From positions 1 through 20,217 of IMG/VR virus record IMGVR_UViG_3300020074_000159: DNA of 20,217 bases; one strand, given 5' to 3'. The translations under genes were made by a program, and so were the position numbers. The notes beneath the pieces are model-generated. The model saw nothing but the letters and a program-made list of their open reading frames with translations. It did no database searches and was not told the origin of the DNA. Each line of letters starts with the position of its first letter. Position 1 is the stretch's first letter. The stretch comes from a virus. Positions 6,996-12,747 of the stretch are shown here, piece by piece.

Positions 6996-7331
6996 TGGCT
7001 CAAGGGAACGAATGAAAATGCCAAAGCCCGGGCCAAACTCGTCCTGCACGCCAAGGAGCGGATGGCTTGCATGGATGAACTTTGGCGGCAAGAAGCAGAC
7101 AAGTCCTGTGATGCAGTGGCGCTCTTGCTCATGCGTGTCGGTGTGGCCCACATCGAGGCGCTGGAGCGGATGGCTTGCATGGATGAACTTTGGCGGCAAG
7201 AAGCAGACAAGTCCTGTGATGCAGTGGCGCTCTTGCTCATGCGTATCGGTGTGGCCCACATCGAGGCGCTGTACCAGGGAAAGATGATGGAGCAGAACGT
7301 GATACGGGGCAAGCAGGCTTACCTGAACTAG
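6948..7331 (+). CDS. tandem-duplicated helical protein of unknown function
   Basis: The GTG at 6948 overlaps the preceding stop by 4 nt. A second in-frame GTG at 6978 heads an identical 18-bp stretch and is an alternative start. The N-terminus is a cationic amphipathic helix ([18 protein letters not shown]). The body holds two adjacent copies of a 36-residue helical unit starting ERMACMDELWRQEADKSCDA and ending GVAHIEAL, differing by one Val/Ile. The 127-residue product has two Cys per unit and no recognised domain. The near identity of the DNA copies shows a recent duplication rather than an old protein repeat. It is the last gene of the overlapping RemA cassette. The downstream GemA gene is 10 nt away and has its own ribosome site. 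Confidence 0.6.
   Translation: MKKFIKAGGSVKKFIKWLKGTNENAKARAKLVLHAKERMACMDELWRQEADKSCDAVALLLMRVGVAHIEALERMACMDELWRQEADKSCDAVALLLMRIGVAHIEALYQGKMMEQNVIRGKQAYLN
7055..7270 (+). repeat. 108-bp tandem duplication (two copies)
   Basis: Unit 1 spans 7055-7162 and unit 2 spans 7163-7270. I see a single base difference (GTGTCGGTG versus GTATCGGTG, changing Val to Ile). The period equals 36 codons. Confidence 0.95.
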
Positions 7332-7341
7332 GGAGATAGCC

Positions 7342-7797
7342 ATGATGAAAATCAGCAAAGGGCAAATCAAGAAAATCAAGGTGCTCCAGCGGGCCGTGGG
7401 CCTGGGTGACGACGGCTACCGGGAGATGCTCTGGGGCGTGGCCCGGGTCAAGAGCTGCAAGGATCTGAAGGGGCCGAAGATCTCGTTGGTGATCAAGCAC
7501 CTGGAGAAGTGCCTGGGGAAGCAGGGGTCAGGGGTCAGGGGTCAGGGGTCAGCCCGCAACCTGCCGCTCAAAGCTACCGAGGCGCAACTGCTCACCATCC
7601 GCCGCCTCTGGGGCCGGGTGAGCCGGGCGGGACAGGAGTGGGGGCCGGAGTCGGCCCAGGCCCACCAGGCCCTGAAGGCCTTTCTCTGGGGCCGCTTTAA
7701 GGCGGCGGCCCCGGAATGGCTGACCCTGGCTCAGGCCCAGCGGGTCATCGAGGCCATCAAGGCAATGGGGCGGAGGGAACAGGCATGCAATATGTGA
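7342..7797 (+). CDS. gemA-like: GemA / Mu gp16-like regulatory protein (DUF1018)
   Basis: This 151-residue protein has the gp16/GemA layout. A first helical part is KGQIKKIKVLQRAVGLGDDG followed by YREMLWGVARVKSCKDL and a KHLEK helix. A second part is ATEAQLLTIRRLWGRV, an ALKAFLWGRF helix and LTLAQAQRVIEAIKAMGRR. In Mu, this protein modulates expression of host genes and belongs to the semi-essential early region of transposable phages. Residues about 61-71 (QGSGVRGQGSA) are encoded by a tandem GGGGTCA repeat in the linker between the two parts and are not normal for the family. Starts ATG 7342 or 7345 both follow AGGGAG. Its end overlaps the next hydrophobic peptide gene by 13 nt. Confidence 0.85.
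   Translation: MMKISKGQIKKIKVLQRAVGLGDDGYREMLWGVARVKSCKDLKGPKISLVIKHLEKCLGKQGSGVRGQGSARNLPLKATEAQLLTIRRLWGRVSRAGQEWGPESAQAHQALKAFLWGRFKAAAPEWLTLAQAQRVIEAIKAMGRREQACNM
7523..7551 (+). repeat. four heptamers AGGGGTC inside the GemA-like gene
   Basis: Four exact copies of AGGGGTC run from 7523 to 7550, followed by one further A. Seven-base units shift frame, so each three copies return to the same frame. Three related units occur in the large terminase gene at 12450-12470. Confidence 0.9.
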
Positions 7798-7880
7798 TTT
7801 TGGCCGGGGTGATATTGGGACGGCTGTTGCTGCTGTTGCTGTGGTTGCTCCTGGTGATGGCCGCCAGGGCGGACGATTGA
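7785..7880 (+). CDS. 31-residue Leu-rich membrane peptide
   Basis: ATG 7785 lies inside the end of the GemA-like frame, 3 nt after a GGAGGGAA stretch. The peptide is MQYVILAGVILGRLLLLLLW, continuing LLLVMAARADD. It is almost wholly one membrane helix, interrupted by a single Arg at 13, with an acidic end. The gene overlaps the GemA stop by 13 nt and the next possible TTG start by 4 nt. Small membrane peptides of this kind near an amidase may act as holins or as regulators, but evidence here is only hydropathy and spacing. Confidence 0.45.
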   Translation: MQYVILAGVILGRLLLLLLWLLLVMAARADD

Positions 7881-8146
7881 AACCTGATGCCCCCAAGGAA
7901 ACGGCTTGTCTGGACCGGGCCAGAATCTGGGAGGGGCTGATCGGTTGGTGCGGCGAGATGGAAGGGGATGAAATTGAGGCCGAAGTGGGACAACCGAATC
8001 GGGATCCGGCGGTGATGATGAGCAGCTTTTCGGGTCCCGGTGGGACGCCGTCCCTAAAAAGGTCCAAAACCGGCAAATTTAAACCGGGATGGTATGACCC
8101 CAAAACCATGACCCGGGCGGTGCTCCGGGATTTGGGATTGATTTGA
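7877..8146 (+). CDS. small acidic/basic protein of unknown function
   Basis: I favour TTG 7877, which shares TTGA with the stop of the hydrophobic peptide and gives an 89-residue product; a GTG at 7841 is an alternative that adds 12 residues. The protein starts KPDAPKETACLDRARIWEG, has an acidic GEMEGDEIEAEVG, then a Gly/Ser/Lys-rich loop TPSLKRSKTGKFKPGWYDP and a final helix TMTRAVLRDLGLI. There is no membrane segment or known motif. It precedes the endolysin gene by 13 nt and is in the same unit. Confidence 0.5.
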   Translation: MKPDAPKETACLDRARIWEGLIGWCGEMEGDEIEAEVGQPNRDPAVMMSSFSGPGGTPSLKRSKTGKFKPGWYDPKTMTRAVLRDLGLI

Positions 8147-8159
8147 GGGAGGGAGTCAG

Positions 8160-8642
8160 ATGTACTCCGTTAAAAACCATTGGCTGTATCTCAACGGAAA
8201 AAGGGTGACACACCGGCCGTCGCCGAATCATGGCGGGGTGATCACTCCCCGGATTATCGTCATTCACTACACCGGCGACAACAGCCTAAGCGGGGCGCTG
8301 TCGTGGCTGTGCAGCCCCAAGGCCGGGGTGTCGGCGCACCTGGTCATTGGCAAGGACGGCACGGTCTACCAGCTGCTGCCCTTCAATCTCCGGGGCTGGC
8401 ACGCCGGGGTGTCGTCGTATGACGGCGAGTCCGGGGTCAATAATTTCTCCATCGGCATTGAAAACGTCGGCCGGGGGGATGCCTGGCCGGCGAGCCAGGT
8501 AGAGGCTAACCGGGCCATTATCGAGGCCCTGTTTGCCGCCTATGGGCTGGAAGACGTGGTGGGGCATGAGGACGTGGCGACCCCCCCGGGCCGCAAGGCC
8601 GACCCCGGCCCCAGGTACCCCTGGGACCGGGTGGCGACCTGA
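8160..8642 (+). CDS. N-acetylmuramoyl-L-alanine amidase (Amidase_2 endolysin)
   Basis: This 160-residue enzyme is a single Amidase_2 (PGRP/T7 lysozyme-like) domain that cuts the bond between N-acetylmuramic acid and L-alanine in peptidoglycan. Visible landmarks are IIVIHYTGDN (zinc His36), SAHLVIGKDGTVYQLLP (about 58-74), NFSIGIENVGRG (about 95-106), VVGHEDVATPPGRKADPGP with zinc His136 and Asp148, and Lys146 in the active-site position. There is no signal peptide or cell-wall-binding domain, so it needs a holin or other export, the normal case for an endolysin in a Gram-negative host. The ATG follows a strong GAGGGAGGGAG. Two palindromes lie directly downstream. Confidence 0.93.
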   Translation: MYSVKNHWLYLNGKRVTHRPSPNHGGVITPRIIVIHYTGDNSLSGALSWLCSPKAGVSAHLVIGKDGTVYQLLPFNLRGWHAGVSSYDGESGVNNFSIGIENVGRGDAWPASQVEANRAIIEALFAAYGLEDVVGHEDVATPPGRKADPGPRYPWDRVAT

Positions 8643-8650
8643 AGAAGGAC

Positions 8651-8671
8651 GGCGGGCGGGATGCCCGCTGG
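8651..8671 (+). repeat. REP-like palindrome, copy 1 (intergenic)
   Basis: GCGGGC and GCCCGC flank GGGAT just after the amidase stop. This is one of seven short palindromes in the window built on GCNGGCGGG-N-ACGCCNGC, all in the same orientation. Confidence 0.6.
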
Positions 8672-8680
8672 AGGTTGAGG

Positions 8681-8700
8681 GGCCGCTGACCCTGGCGGCC
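8681..8700 (+). other. inverted repeat between amidase and HTH genes
   Basis: GGCCGC (8681-8686) and GCGGCC (8695-8700) form a 6-bp stem with an 8-nt loop. No U-run follows, so a terminator is unlikely. It may be an mRNA end or a protein site. Confidence 0.3.
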
Positions 8701-8727
8701 TTGAGGAAATAGGGCAGGGAGAGCACA

Positions 8728-8949
8728 ATGGCTAACTGGCATCCGGCGGTGGCGGCGCAGAGTCGGGAGGAGAAGTGGTTGCGGACTGACCAGGCGGCGG
8801 ACCGGCTGCACCTGAAAGAGCGGCGGGTGCGCCAGCTCTGCGAAAACCAAACCCTGGTGGGTATCAAGACCGGCCGCAAGTGGCTGATTGCGAAATCGTC
8901 CCTCGATGAATACCTGGCGGTCCTCAACCGGCTTAACGATGGCGGGTAA
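8728..8949 (+). CDS. excisionase-like / MerR-type HTH DNA-binding protein
   Basis: This 73-residue protein contains one HTH_17 (excisionase/MerR winged-helix) domain over about residues 15-65: WLRTDQAADRLHLKERRVRQ, then LCENQTLVGIKTGRKWLI and SSLDEYLAVL. The pattern of TxxQAA..L.....RVR.L...G.L.....GR.W.I...SL..YL is the normal one for this family. Such proteins are excisionases or small repressors and activators in phages. No integrase gene is in the window, so a regulator of lysis or late genes is also possible. A clear AGGGAG site precedes ATG 8728. The stop codon TAA lies within a palindrome, and a strong terminator follows. Confidence 0.8.
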   Translation: MANWHPAVAAQSREEKWLRTDQAADRLHLKERRVRQLCENQTLVGIKTGRKWLIAKSSLDEYLAVLNRLNDGG

Positions 8950-8961
8950 TGCCCGCCCTAC
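8941..8961 (+). repeat. REP-like palindrome, copy 2 (contains the HTH stop codon)
   Basis: GGCGGG, TAAT and GCCCGCCCTAC form a short palindrome with the CTAC tail seen in other copies. The TAA stop of the HTH gene is in its loop. Confidence 0.6.
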
Positions 8962-8967
8962 ATGGCG

Positions 8968-8996
8968 AAATGGCCCCTTCGGGGGCCATTTTTTTT
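8968..8996 (+). terminator. strong intrinsic terminator
   Basis: AAATGGCCCC (8968-8977), a TTCG tetraloop and GGGGCCATTT (8982-8991) form a perfect 10-bp stem, and the T-run covers 8989-8996 (eight T). This is a textbook rho-independent terminator on the + strand. It separates the amidase/HTH unit from the lipoprotein and packaging genes. Confidence 0.95.
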
Positions 8997-9011
8997 GCCT
9001 TGATGCAACTT

Positions 9012-9038
9012 TAGCGGCAATAGCGGCAATAGCGGCAA
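9012..9038 (+). repeat. three tandem 9-bp repeats (TAGCGGCAA), iteron-like
   Basis: TAGCGGCAA occurs three times without gaps at 9012-9020, 9021-9029 and 9030-9038, then an A-run (9040-9045). The block sits between the terminator and the first gene of the downstream operon. I see no convincing sigma-70 promoter pair here, so an activator-dependent promoter or operator is an inference. Confidence 0.8.
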
Positions 9039-9100
9039 CAAAAAAGTTTGCAATTATGGAAAGATGAGGAAACGAACCTGAACTTTTAGGGAGAACAACA

Positions 9101-9424
9101 ATGAAATACTTTCGGTTGATCCTGGTTTTGGCCGGACTGTTGATACTGCTAACGGGCTGCTGCGATAAGCCCGGCAATTTCGGCAAGGTCAAGGGAGCGG
9201 TGGGTCTGGTCAACGGGTTTTATGATTTCCTGGTGGGGCAGTTGGGGTCGCCGGGGTCGCAGGTGGACGACAAGGTCCGGCTGGCAGTGGTGGCCGCTGA
9301 TACGGCCCTGGCCCTGGCCGATGTCATTGAAAAGCAGAAATGCGCCAGCGCCGGGCAGATTGAACAGTTGGATTTGCAGGCCCAGGCGGCCCAGGAATTA
9401 GCCGGACAGGCCGGCGTCAAGTAA
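9101..9424 (+). CDS. small phage lipoprotein
   Basis: This 107-residue protein has a lipoprotein signal: Lys2, Arg5, a Leu/Ile core, and lipobox LTGC with Cys20. The mature 88-residue part is Ala/Gln-rich and helical, with FYDFLVGQLG (about 41-50), LAVVAADTALALADVIEKQK and a final QAQAAQELAGQ helix. It is likely lipid-anchored to the outer or inner membrane of a Gram-negative host. It is the first gene after the terminator and iteron-like block, with a good AGGGAG site. It could be an outer-membrane spanin, but it is longer and not Pro-rich, so that role is open; lysogenic conversion is another option. Confidence 0.75.
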   Translation: MKYFRLILVLAGLLILLTGCCDKPGNFGKVKGAVGLVNGFYDFLVGQLGSPGSQVDDKVRLAVVAADTALALADVIEKQKCASAGQIEQLDLQAQAAQELAGQAGVK

Positions 9425-9512
9425 GCCCATGTCGTGGCTGGCCGTGCCCCCGAGGCCGTTAGCCGTGCCGTCAGGCCGGTTCGGGGGATCACCGATTTAA
9501 GAGGGAGGGGTC

Positions 9513-9764
9513 GTGGACAAGAAAGCCTGGTATAGGTCAAAGACTTTGTGGATCAACCTGGTGGCCGGGGTGGCCCTGGTGGCCCAGAGCCGGTTCGGAT
9601 TTGTCATCGACGCCGAGGTGCAGGGGGGCATCCTGACCGTTATCAACCTGGTCTTGCGCCTGATCACCAAAGAGCCGGTGGGACTGAAAGATGAGCAAGC
9701 CCCCAGTCCCTTCCCCGGCATCGACGCCGGTCCTCAGGCGGGACGCCCGGGGCTACGGGACTGA
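9513..9764 (+). CDS. putative holin-like small membrane protein
   Basis: The GTG at 9513 follows GAGGGAGG. The 83-residue product starts DKKAWYRSKTLWINLVAGVA, with a moderately hydrophobic helix (about 11-26), a short FGFVIDAE turn, and a second segment GGILTVINLVLRLITKE (about 38-54). This pattern, Tyr-x-Ser-Lys-Thr-x-Trp then two helices, is common in small phage membrane proteins placed near endolysins, and holin is the likely role. The Pro/Gly-rich C-terminus after about residue 62 is partly encoded by a REP-like palindrome (9735-9756) and looks like an added tail. It lies 88 nt after the lipoprotein gene. Confidence 0.6.
   Translation: MDKKAWYRSKTLWINLVAGVALVAQSRFGFVIDAEVQGGILTVINLVLRLITKEPVGLKDEQAPSPFPGIDAGPQAGRPGLRD
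9735..9756 (+). repeat. REP-like palindrome, copy 3 (C-terminus of holin-like gene)
   Basis: CAGGCGGG, A, CGCCCGGGGCTAC form a short palindrome with the family's CTAC tail. It is translated as QAGRPGL near the end of the holin-like protein. Confidence 0.55.
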
Positions 9765-9770
9765 GCCGCC

Positions 9771-10175
9771 GTGTATCCTGATCCGGAGAATTCGACGCTG
9801 CTGGATGGCTTGAGCGAGGAAGCCCGGAGAAACTTCCCCCTGTTGCTGGAGCGGATCGACGGGCGCTTCATGCACCAAATCAGCCTGCTGCGGGCGCAGA
9901 TCAGCGGCCGGATGGAACGGCAGGAGGCCGGGAGCAAAAATCGGGAGGGGAGATTGCAAAAGCTGGAAAACTGCCCCTGTGCGGTACATCGGGACCCGGG
10001 TCACACCTGCGTGGTCCTGGATACCAAGGATGCGCTGGCCCGGATCGAGGCCAAGGTGGACGCCAAAATCAGCCCCCTCAAATTGAAGCTGGCCTACCTC
10101 CTGGGCGCCCTGTGGCTCCTGGCGTTTTTGCTGGACCTGACGGCCCGGGCGCTGCCGTTTTTACTGGGGAGATGA
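9771..10175 (+). CDS. phage membrane protein with helical cytosolic part and C-terminal helix
   Basis: The GTG at 9771 lies 6 nt after the preceding stop. The 134-residue protein has a helical soluble part (about 10-65, with SEEARRNFPLLLERIDGRF), a Cys/His patch CPCAVHRDPGHTC (68-80), a second helix with ALARIEAKVDAKI (about 88-100) and one C-terminal membrane segment (about 106-124). This is a tail-anchored topology. It may be a lysis accessory such as an inner-membrane spanin or antiholin, but the order of helix and membrane segment is inverted from a usual i-spanin. No family is named. Confidence 0.55.
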   Translation: MYPDPENSTLLDGLSEEARRNFPLLLERIDGRFMHQISLLRAQISGRMERQEAGSKNREGRLQKLENCPCAVHRDPGHTCVVLDTKDALARIEAKVDAKISPLKLKLAYLLGALWLLAFLLDLTARALPFLLGR

Positions 10176-10176
10176 T

Positions 10177-10410
10177 ATGGCGGACGCTTTGGACCTGATG
10201 AAAAAAGGGGCAATGGTGGAGAAGCAGGAGCGCTTCCGGGCCTTGCTGATCAAGATAGACCAGCTCATAGAAAATATCAATGTCAGCACCTTCCGACTCC
10301 GGGATGACGACCTGGACTCCATCAAGGATGGACACGTGTTCCAGGCGGCCAAGGAATTAATGGAGGTTTTGGCGGAGGCCCGCAAGCTGCAGAAGGACCT
10401 GGGGGGCTGA
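10177..10410 (+). CDS. small helical protein upstream of terminase, unknown function
   Basis: This 77-residue protein is almost wholly helical and charged: DLMKKGAMVEKQERFRALLI, then KIDQLIENINVSTFRLRD, then AAKELMEVLAEARKLQKDLGG. A GGGGAG site precedes ATG 10177. Its TGA overlaps the ATG of the small terminase (TGATG), indicating tight co-translation. Proteins of this size and layout are often found just before terminase genes of Mu-like phages, but I cannot name a family. Confidence 0.6.
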   Translation: MADALDLMKKGAMVEKQERFRALLIKIDQLIENINVSTFRLRDDDLDSIKDGHVFQAAKELMEVLAEARKLQKDLGG

Positions 10411-10862
10411 TGGCCGGGCGCAAGGAAGAAGCATACTGGGATGAGGCCGAGCGTCTCTACGTCCGGGAGAACAAAACCGCCGAGCAAATCGCCCAGATCC
10501 TGCCGGTGAGCGCCAACACCCTGTATAAGTGGCGCACCAAGGGAGGCTGGGAAGCCAAGCGGGCCGCGGCCCTGGCCAGCCCGCGGGACCTGGCCGAGCG
10601 GATGCGCCGGGCCCTGGAGAGATACCTGACCACCCTGGAGGGTAAGGCAGAAGAAGGGGTGTTGGATAACGCCACCTTCGATGCCATCAACAAGGCCATG
10701 GCGGCCATCAAGTCGGTGGAGCGCCAGGCGATGGATCTCCGGGTCATGGCGGTTGAGGTTATGAAGGAATTCACCGATTTTCTCAAGGCCGAGAACCTAC
10801 CGCCGGGGGAATTGCAGCTTATCGGCGGCCGCATCCGCACCTGGTTCCGGAGCCTGGAATAA
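10410..10862 (+). CDS. terminase small subunit-like HTH protein (DUF1804/Mu gp27-like)
   Basis: This 150-residue protein has an N-terminal helix-turn-helix (about residues 10-45: YWDEAERLYVRENKTAEQIA, QILPVSANTLYKWRTKGGW), which is the type used by small terminases to bind phage DNA. The rest is a helical oligomerisation region (RMRRALERYL, FDAINKAMAAIKSVERQAMD) and a basic end IRTWFRSLE. The order small terminase, large terminase, portal is standard. DUF1804/gp27 in Mu-like phages has the same combination. It overlaps the previous gene by one base, and the large subunit starts 7 nt downstream. DNA recognition sites are not visible. Confidence 0.75.
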   Translation: MAGRKEEAYWDEAERLYVRENKTAEQIAQILPVSANTLYKWRTKGGWEAKRAAALASPRDLAERMRRALERYLTTLEGKAEEGVLDNATFDAINKAMAAIKSVERQAMDLRVMAVEVMKEFTDFLKAENLPPGELQLIGGRIRTWFRSLE

Positions 10863-10869
10863 ATAAATC

Positions 10870-12483
10870 ATGGCGACGCGCACCCTCAAGCTGAAGCTCA
10901 CCCGCAAGCAGTTTCAGGAGAAGGCCGACCAGATCCTCGGCCGCCTCTTCCGGGAAGTCTCCGCCTTTGTGGATACCTCCGAGGCCGCCAAGGCGGCCCG
11001 GCGGGATCGCTGCAAGACCGATCATTTCGAGTTTTTCCGCACCTACCTGCCCCATTATTTCAGTGCCCCGGAGGCGCCGTTTCATCATGAATTAATCGCC
11101 CAGGTTGACCGGCGCCCCGGCCCCGGGGAGGTGGTGACCCCGACGGTGGACGCCGCGCCCCGGGAAGGGGCCAAGTCCACCATCGTATCCTTCGGGTATT
11201 CTCTGCACCAGATCTGCCACGGTCTGCGCCATTTCATCATCCTGGGCAGCGATACCGAGGACCTGGCCTCAGACCTCACCGGCTACATCTATTTGGAGCT
11301 GCTCTACAACGAGCGGATCAAGTGTGATTTCGGCGAGTTAGTGCGGGACAACTGGGCCGTGGACGATTTTGTCACCCTCAACGACGTGCGTCTCAAGGCC
11401 CGGGGCCGGGGCCAGCGCTTGCGGGGCTTGAAGCATAAGCAGTTTCGCCCTGACCTGGTGATTCTGGACGACCTGGAAAACGACCAGAACGTCAAGAGCC
11501 CCGACCTGGTGCGCAAGCTCCTGGCCTGGGTCACCCGGGCGGTCTACCCGTCCATCGACGCCACCGGGAGCCTTCTGTGGATCGGGACGATTCTGGCCAA
11601 CAGGAGCGCCCTGTGGATTGCCATCCACTCGCAGGACGAGCCCTGGCGCCACTGGCAGCGGCACCTGTACCGAGCCTTGAACGAGGAGACCGGGCCAGAC
11701 GGCAAGACCATGCTGGTGTCGTTCTGGCCGTCCCTGCACCCGGTAGCCAAGCTGCTGGAACAGAAAAAAATGATGGGCAGCCTGGCCTTCAACACCGAGA
11801 AGCAGAACAACCCGGTGAATGAGGAAGGCGTCTTCCAGGAGGACTGGTTCAAGTTTTATCACCCCGAGGAGTTGAGCGGCAAGCACCTGGTGGTGGCCGG
11901 GTTTTTCGACCCGAGCGTCGAGGCCAACGCCAGCTCCGATTTCAAGGCCATCATCACCGTGGGCTGGGACCGGCGGGAGATGATCTATTACGTCCTGGAC
12001 GCCTATATCCGCAAGGCCTCCATCGACGCCGCTATTGCCGCGGCATACGCCCGGCATGAGCAGTGGGGCTACTGGCAGTTCGGGGTAGAGGTGGTGGCCT
12101 TCCAGAAATTGCTGCTTCGTGAATTTGACCGGGCCGCGGCCCAGCGGGGCTTTCATCTGCCGATCAAGGGCACGGATCAGACGGTCAACAAGGAAACCCG
12201 GATCTCCGGCATGTCCCCCAAGGTGGAGCGGGGCCAGATCCGCTTCTGCCGGGGCCAGGGCAACCAGGACCTGCTCATGGAGCAGTTGCTCTATTTCCCC
12301 TCCAAGACGGTGAATGACGACGGCCCCGACGCCCTCCAAGGGGCCATGACGCTCCTGGAAGGGGGCGCCGGCATGGGCTTGTTCGATTATTACCGGGATG
12401 AGGTGGAGAAGCAACAGGCGGAGGAGGCCCGGAGGAAGGGGCAGACGGCAGGGGTCAGGGGCCAGGGGTTGATGGTTAGCTGA
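10870..12483 (+). CDS. terL: terminase large subunit
   Basis: This 537-residue protein is the packaging motor ATPase and nuclease. An N-terminal ATPase has FFRTYLPHYFSAPEAPFHHE (about 55-74), a deviant Walker A APREGAKST (96-104), and Walker B LVILDDLEND (196-205). The C-terminal nuclease has VVAGFFDPS (Asp347), GVEVVAFQK (Glu407) and NDDGPDALQ (Asp484 or Asp487), the acidic residues of the RNase H-fold domain. It is closest in style to Mu gp28 and other Terminase_6-type large subunits. ATG 10870 has only a weak upstream site and may be coupled to the small subunit. The last about 10 residues come from GGGGTCA-type heptamers (12450-12470), so the tail is not conserved. Confidence 0.95.
   Translation: MATRTLKLKLTRKQFQEKADQILGRLFREVSAFVDTSEAAKAARRDRCKTDHFEFFRTYLPHYFSAPEAPFHHELIAQVDRRPGPGEVVTPTVDAAPREGAKSTIVSFGYSLHQICHGLRHFIILGSDTEDLASDLTGYIYLELLYNERIKCDFGELVRDNWAVDDFVTLNDVRLKARGRGQRLRGLKHKQFRPDLVILDDLENDQNVKSPDLVRKLLAWVTRAVYPSIDATGSLLWIGTILANRSALWIAIHSQDEPWRHWQRHLYRALNEETGPDGKTMLVSFWPSLHPVAKLLEQKKMMGSLAFNTEKQNNPVNEEGVFQEDWFKFYHPEELSGKHLVVAGFFDPSVEANASSDFKAIITVGWDRREMIYYVLDAYIRKASIDAAIAAAYARHEQWGYWQFGVEVVAFQKLLLREFDRAAAQRGFHLPIKGTDQTVNKETRISGMSPKVERGQIRFCRGQGNQDLLMEQLLYFPSKTVNDDGPDALQGAMTLLEGGAGMGLFDYYRDEVEKQQAEEARRKGQTAGVRGQGLMVS
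12450..12470 (+). repeat. three AGGGGTC-type heptamers at the end of terL
   Basis: AGGGGTC, AGGGGCC and AGGGGTT follow one another at 12450-12470 and encode GVRGQGL at the C-terminus of the large terminase. The same heptamer occurs four times in the GemA-like gene. Confidence 0.75.
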
Positions 12484-12573
12484 AAATGAAAAATCTGAAT
12501 ACTGCTTCAAGGCCATCCGAACCGGAGGCGAGAACGCTATTTTGAAGTGCACTGTTTACTTTTAGGGGGCTGC

Positions 12574-12747
12574 ATGGCTGACACAAAACCAGCGGCAATC
12601 GAAATTGTCCAGGCCCTGGCGGAGGAAAACCGCCAGTTGCAGATTCAGGTTTTGGAGGAGCGGCTGTTGGGGCTTAAAGCCCAGAGGCAGTTGGCCGACG
12701 TGCTGATGGAAAAAACCGAGGCGGAGCTTGCTCAACTCAGGCAATAA
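12574..12747 (+). CDS. 57-residue coiled-coil protein of unknown function
   Basis: I chose ATG 12574, preceded by AGGGGG at a good distance; a start at 12547 would add nine residues (HCLLLGG-type) without a ribosome site. The product is one long helix with heptad Leu/Val pattern: IEIVQALAEENRQLQIQVLE, RLLGLKAQRQLADVLMEKTE. It overlaps the portal start by 20 nt. Between terminase and portal, such a peptide may be an assembly chaperone or a scaffold-like helper. The 90 bases before it are AT-richer and hold only a poor 19-codon frame. Confidence 0.6.
   Translation: MADTKPAAIEIVQALAEENRQLQIQVLEERLLGLKAQRQLADVLMEKTEAELAQLRQ

Noticed and set aside
7055-7270. two-copy repeat considered as a CRISPR-like array
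   Set aside because: The copies are directly adjacent without spacers and are in frame in a protein gene.
6741-7379. minus-strand frame with a repeated segment
   Set aside because: The repeat is the 108-bp DNA duplication of the + strand gene read backwards; it gives no separate evidence for a gene.
9430-9501. 23-codon Pro-rich frame after the lipoprotein gene, considered as an Rz1-like spanin
   Set aside because: No lipobox Cys, no ribosome site, and its Pro content follows from an imperfect palindrome in the DNA.
12486-12545. 19-codon frame between terL and the coiled-coil gene
   Set aside because: It has no ribosome site and no coupling to either neighbour; likely chance in an AT-richer gap.
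11338-12552. 404-codon open frame on the minus strand across terL
   Set aside because: Long antisense frames are expected in GC-rich genes; the + frame has ATPase and nuclease motifs, and the minus frame is His/Pro/Leu-rich with no motif.
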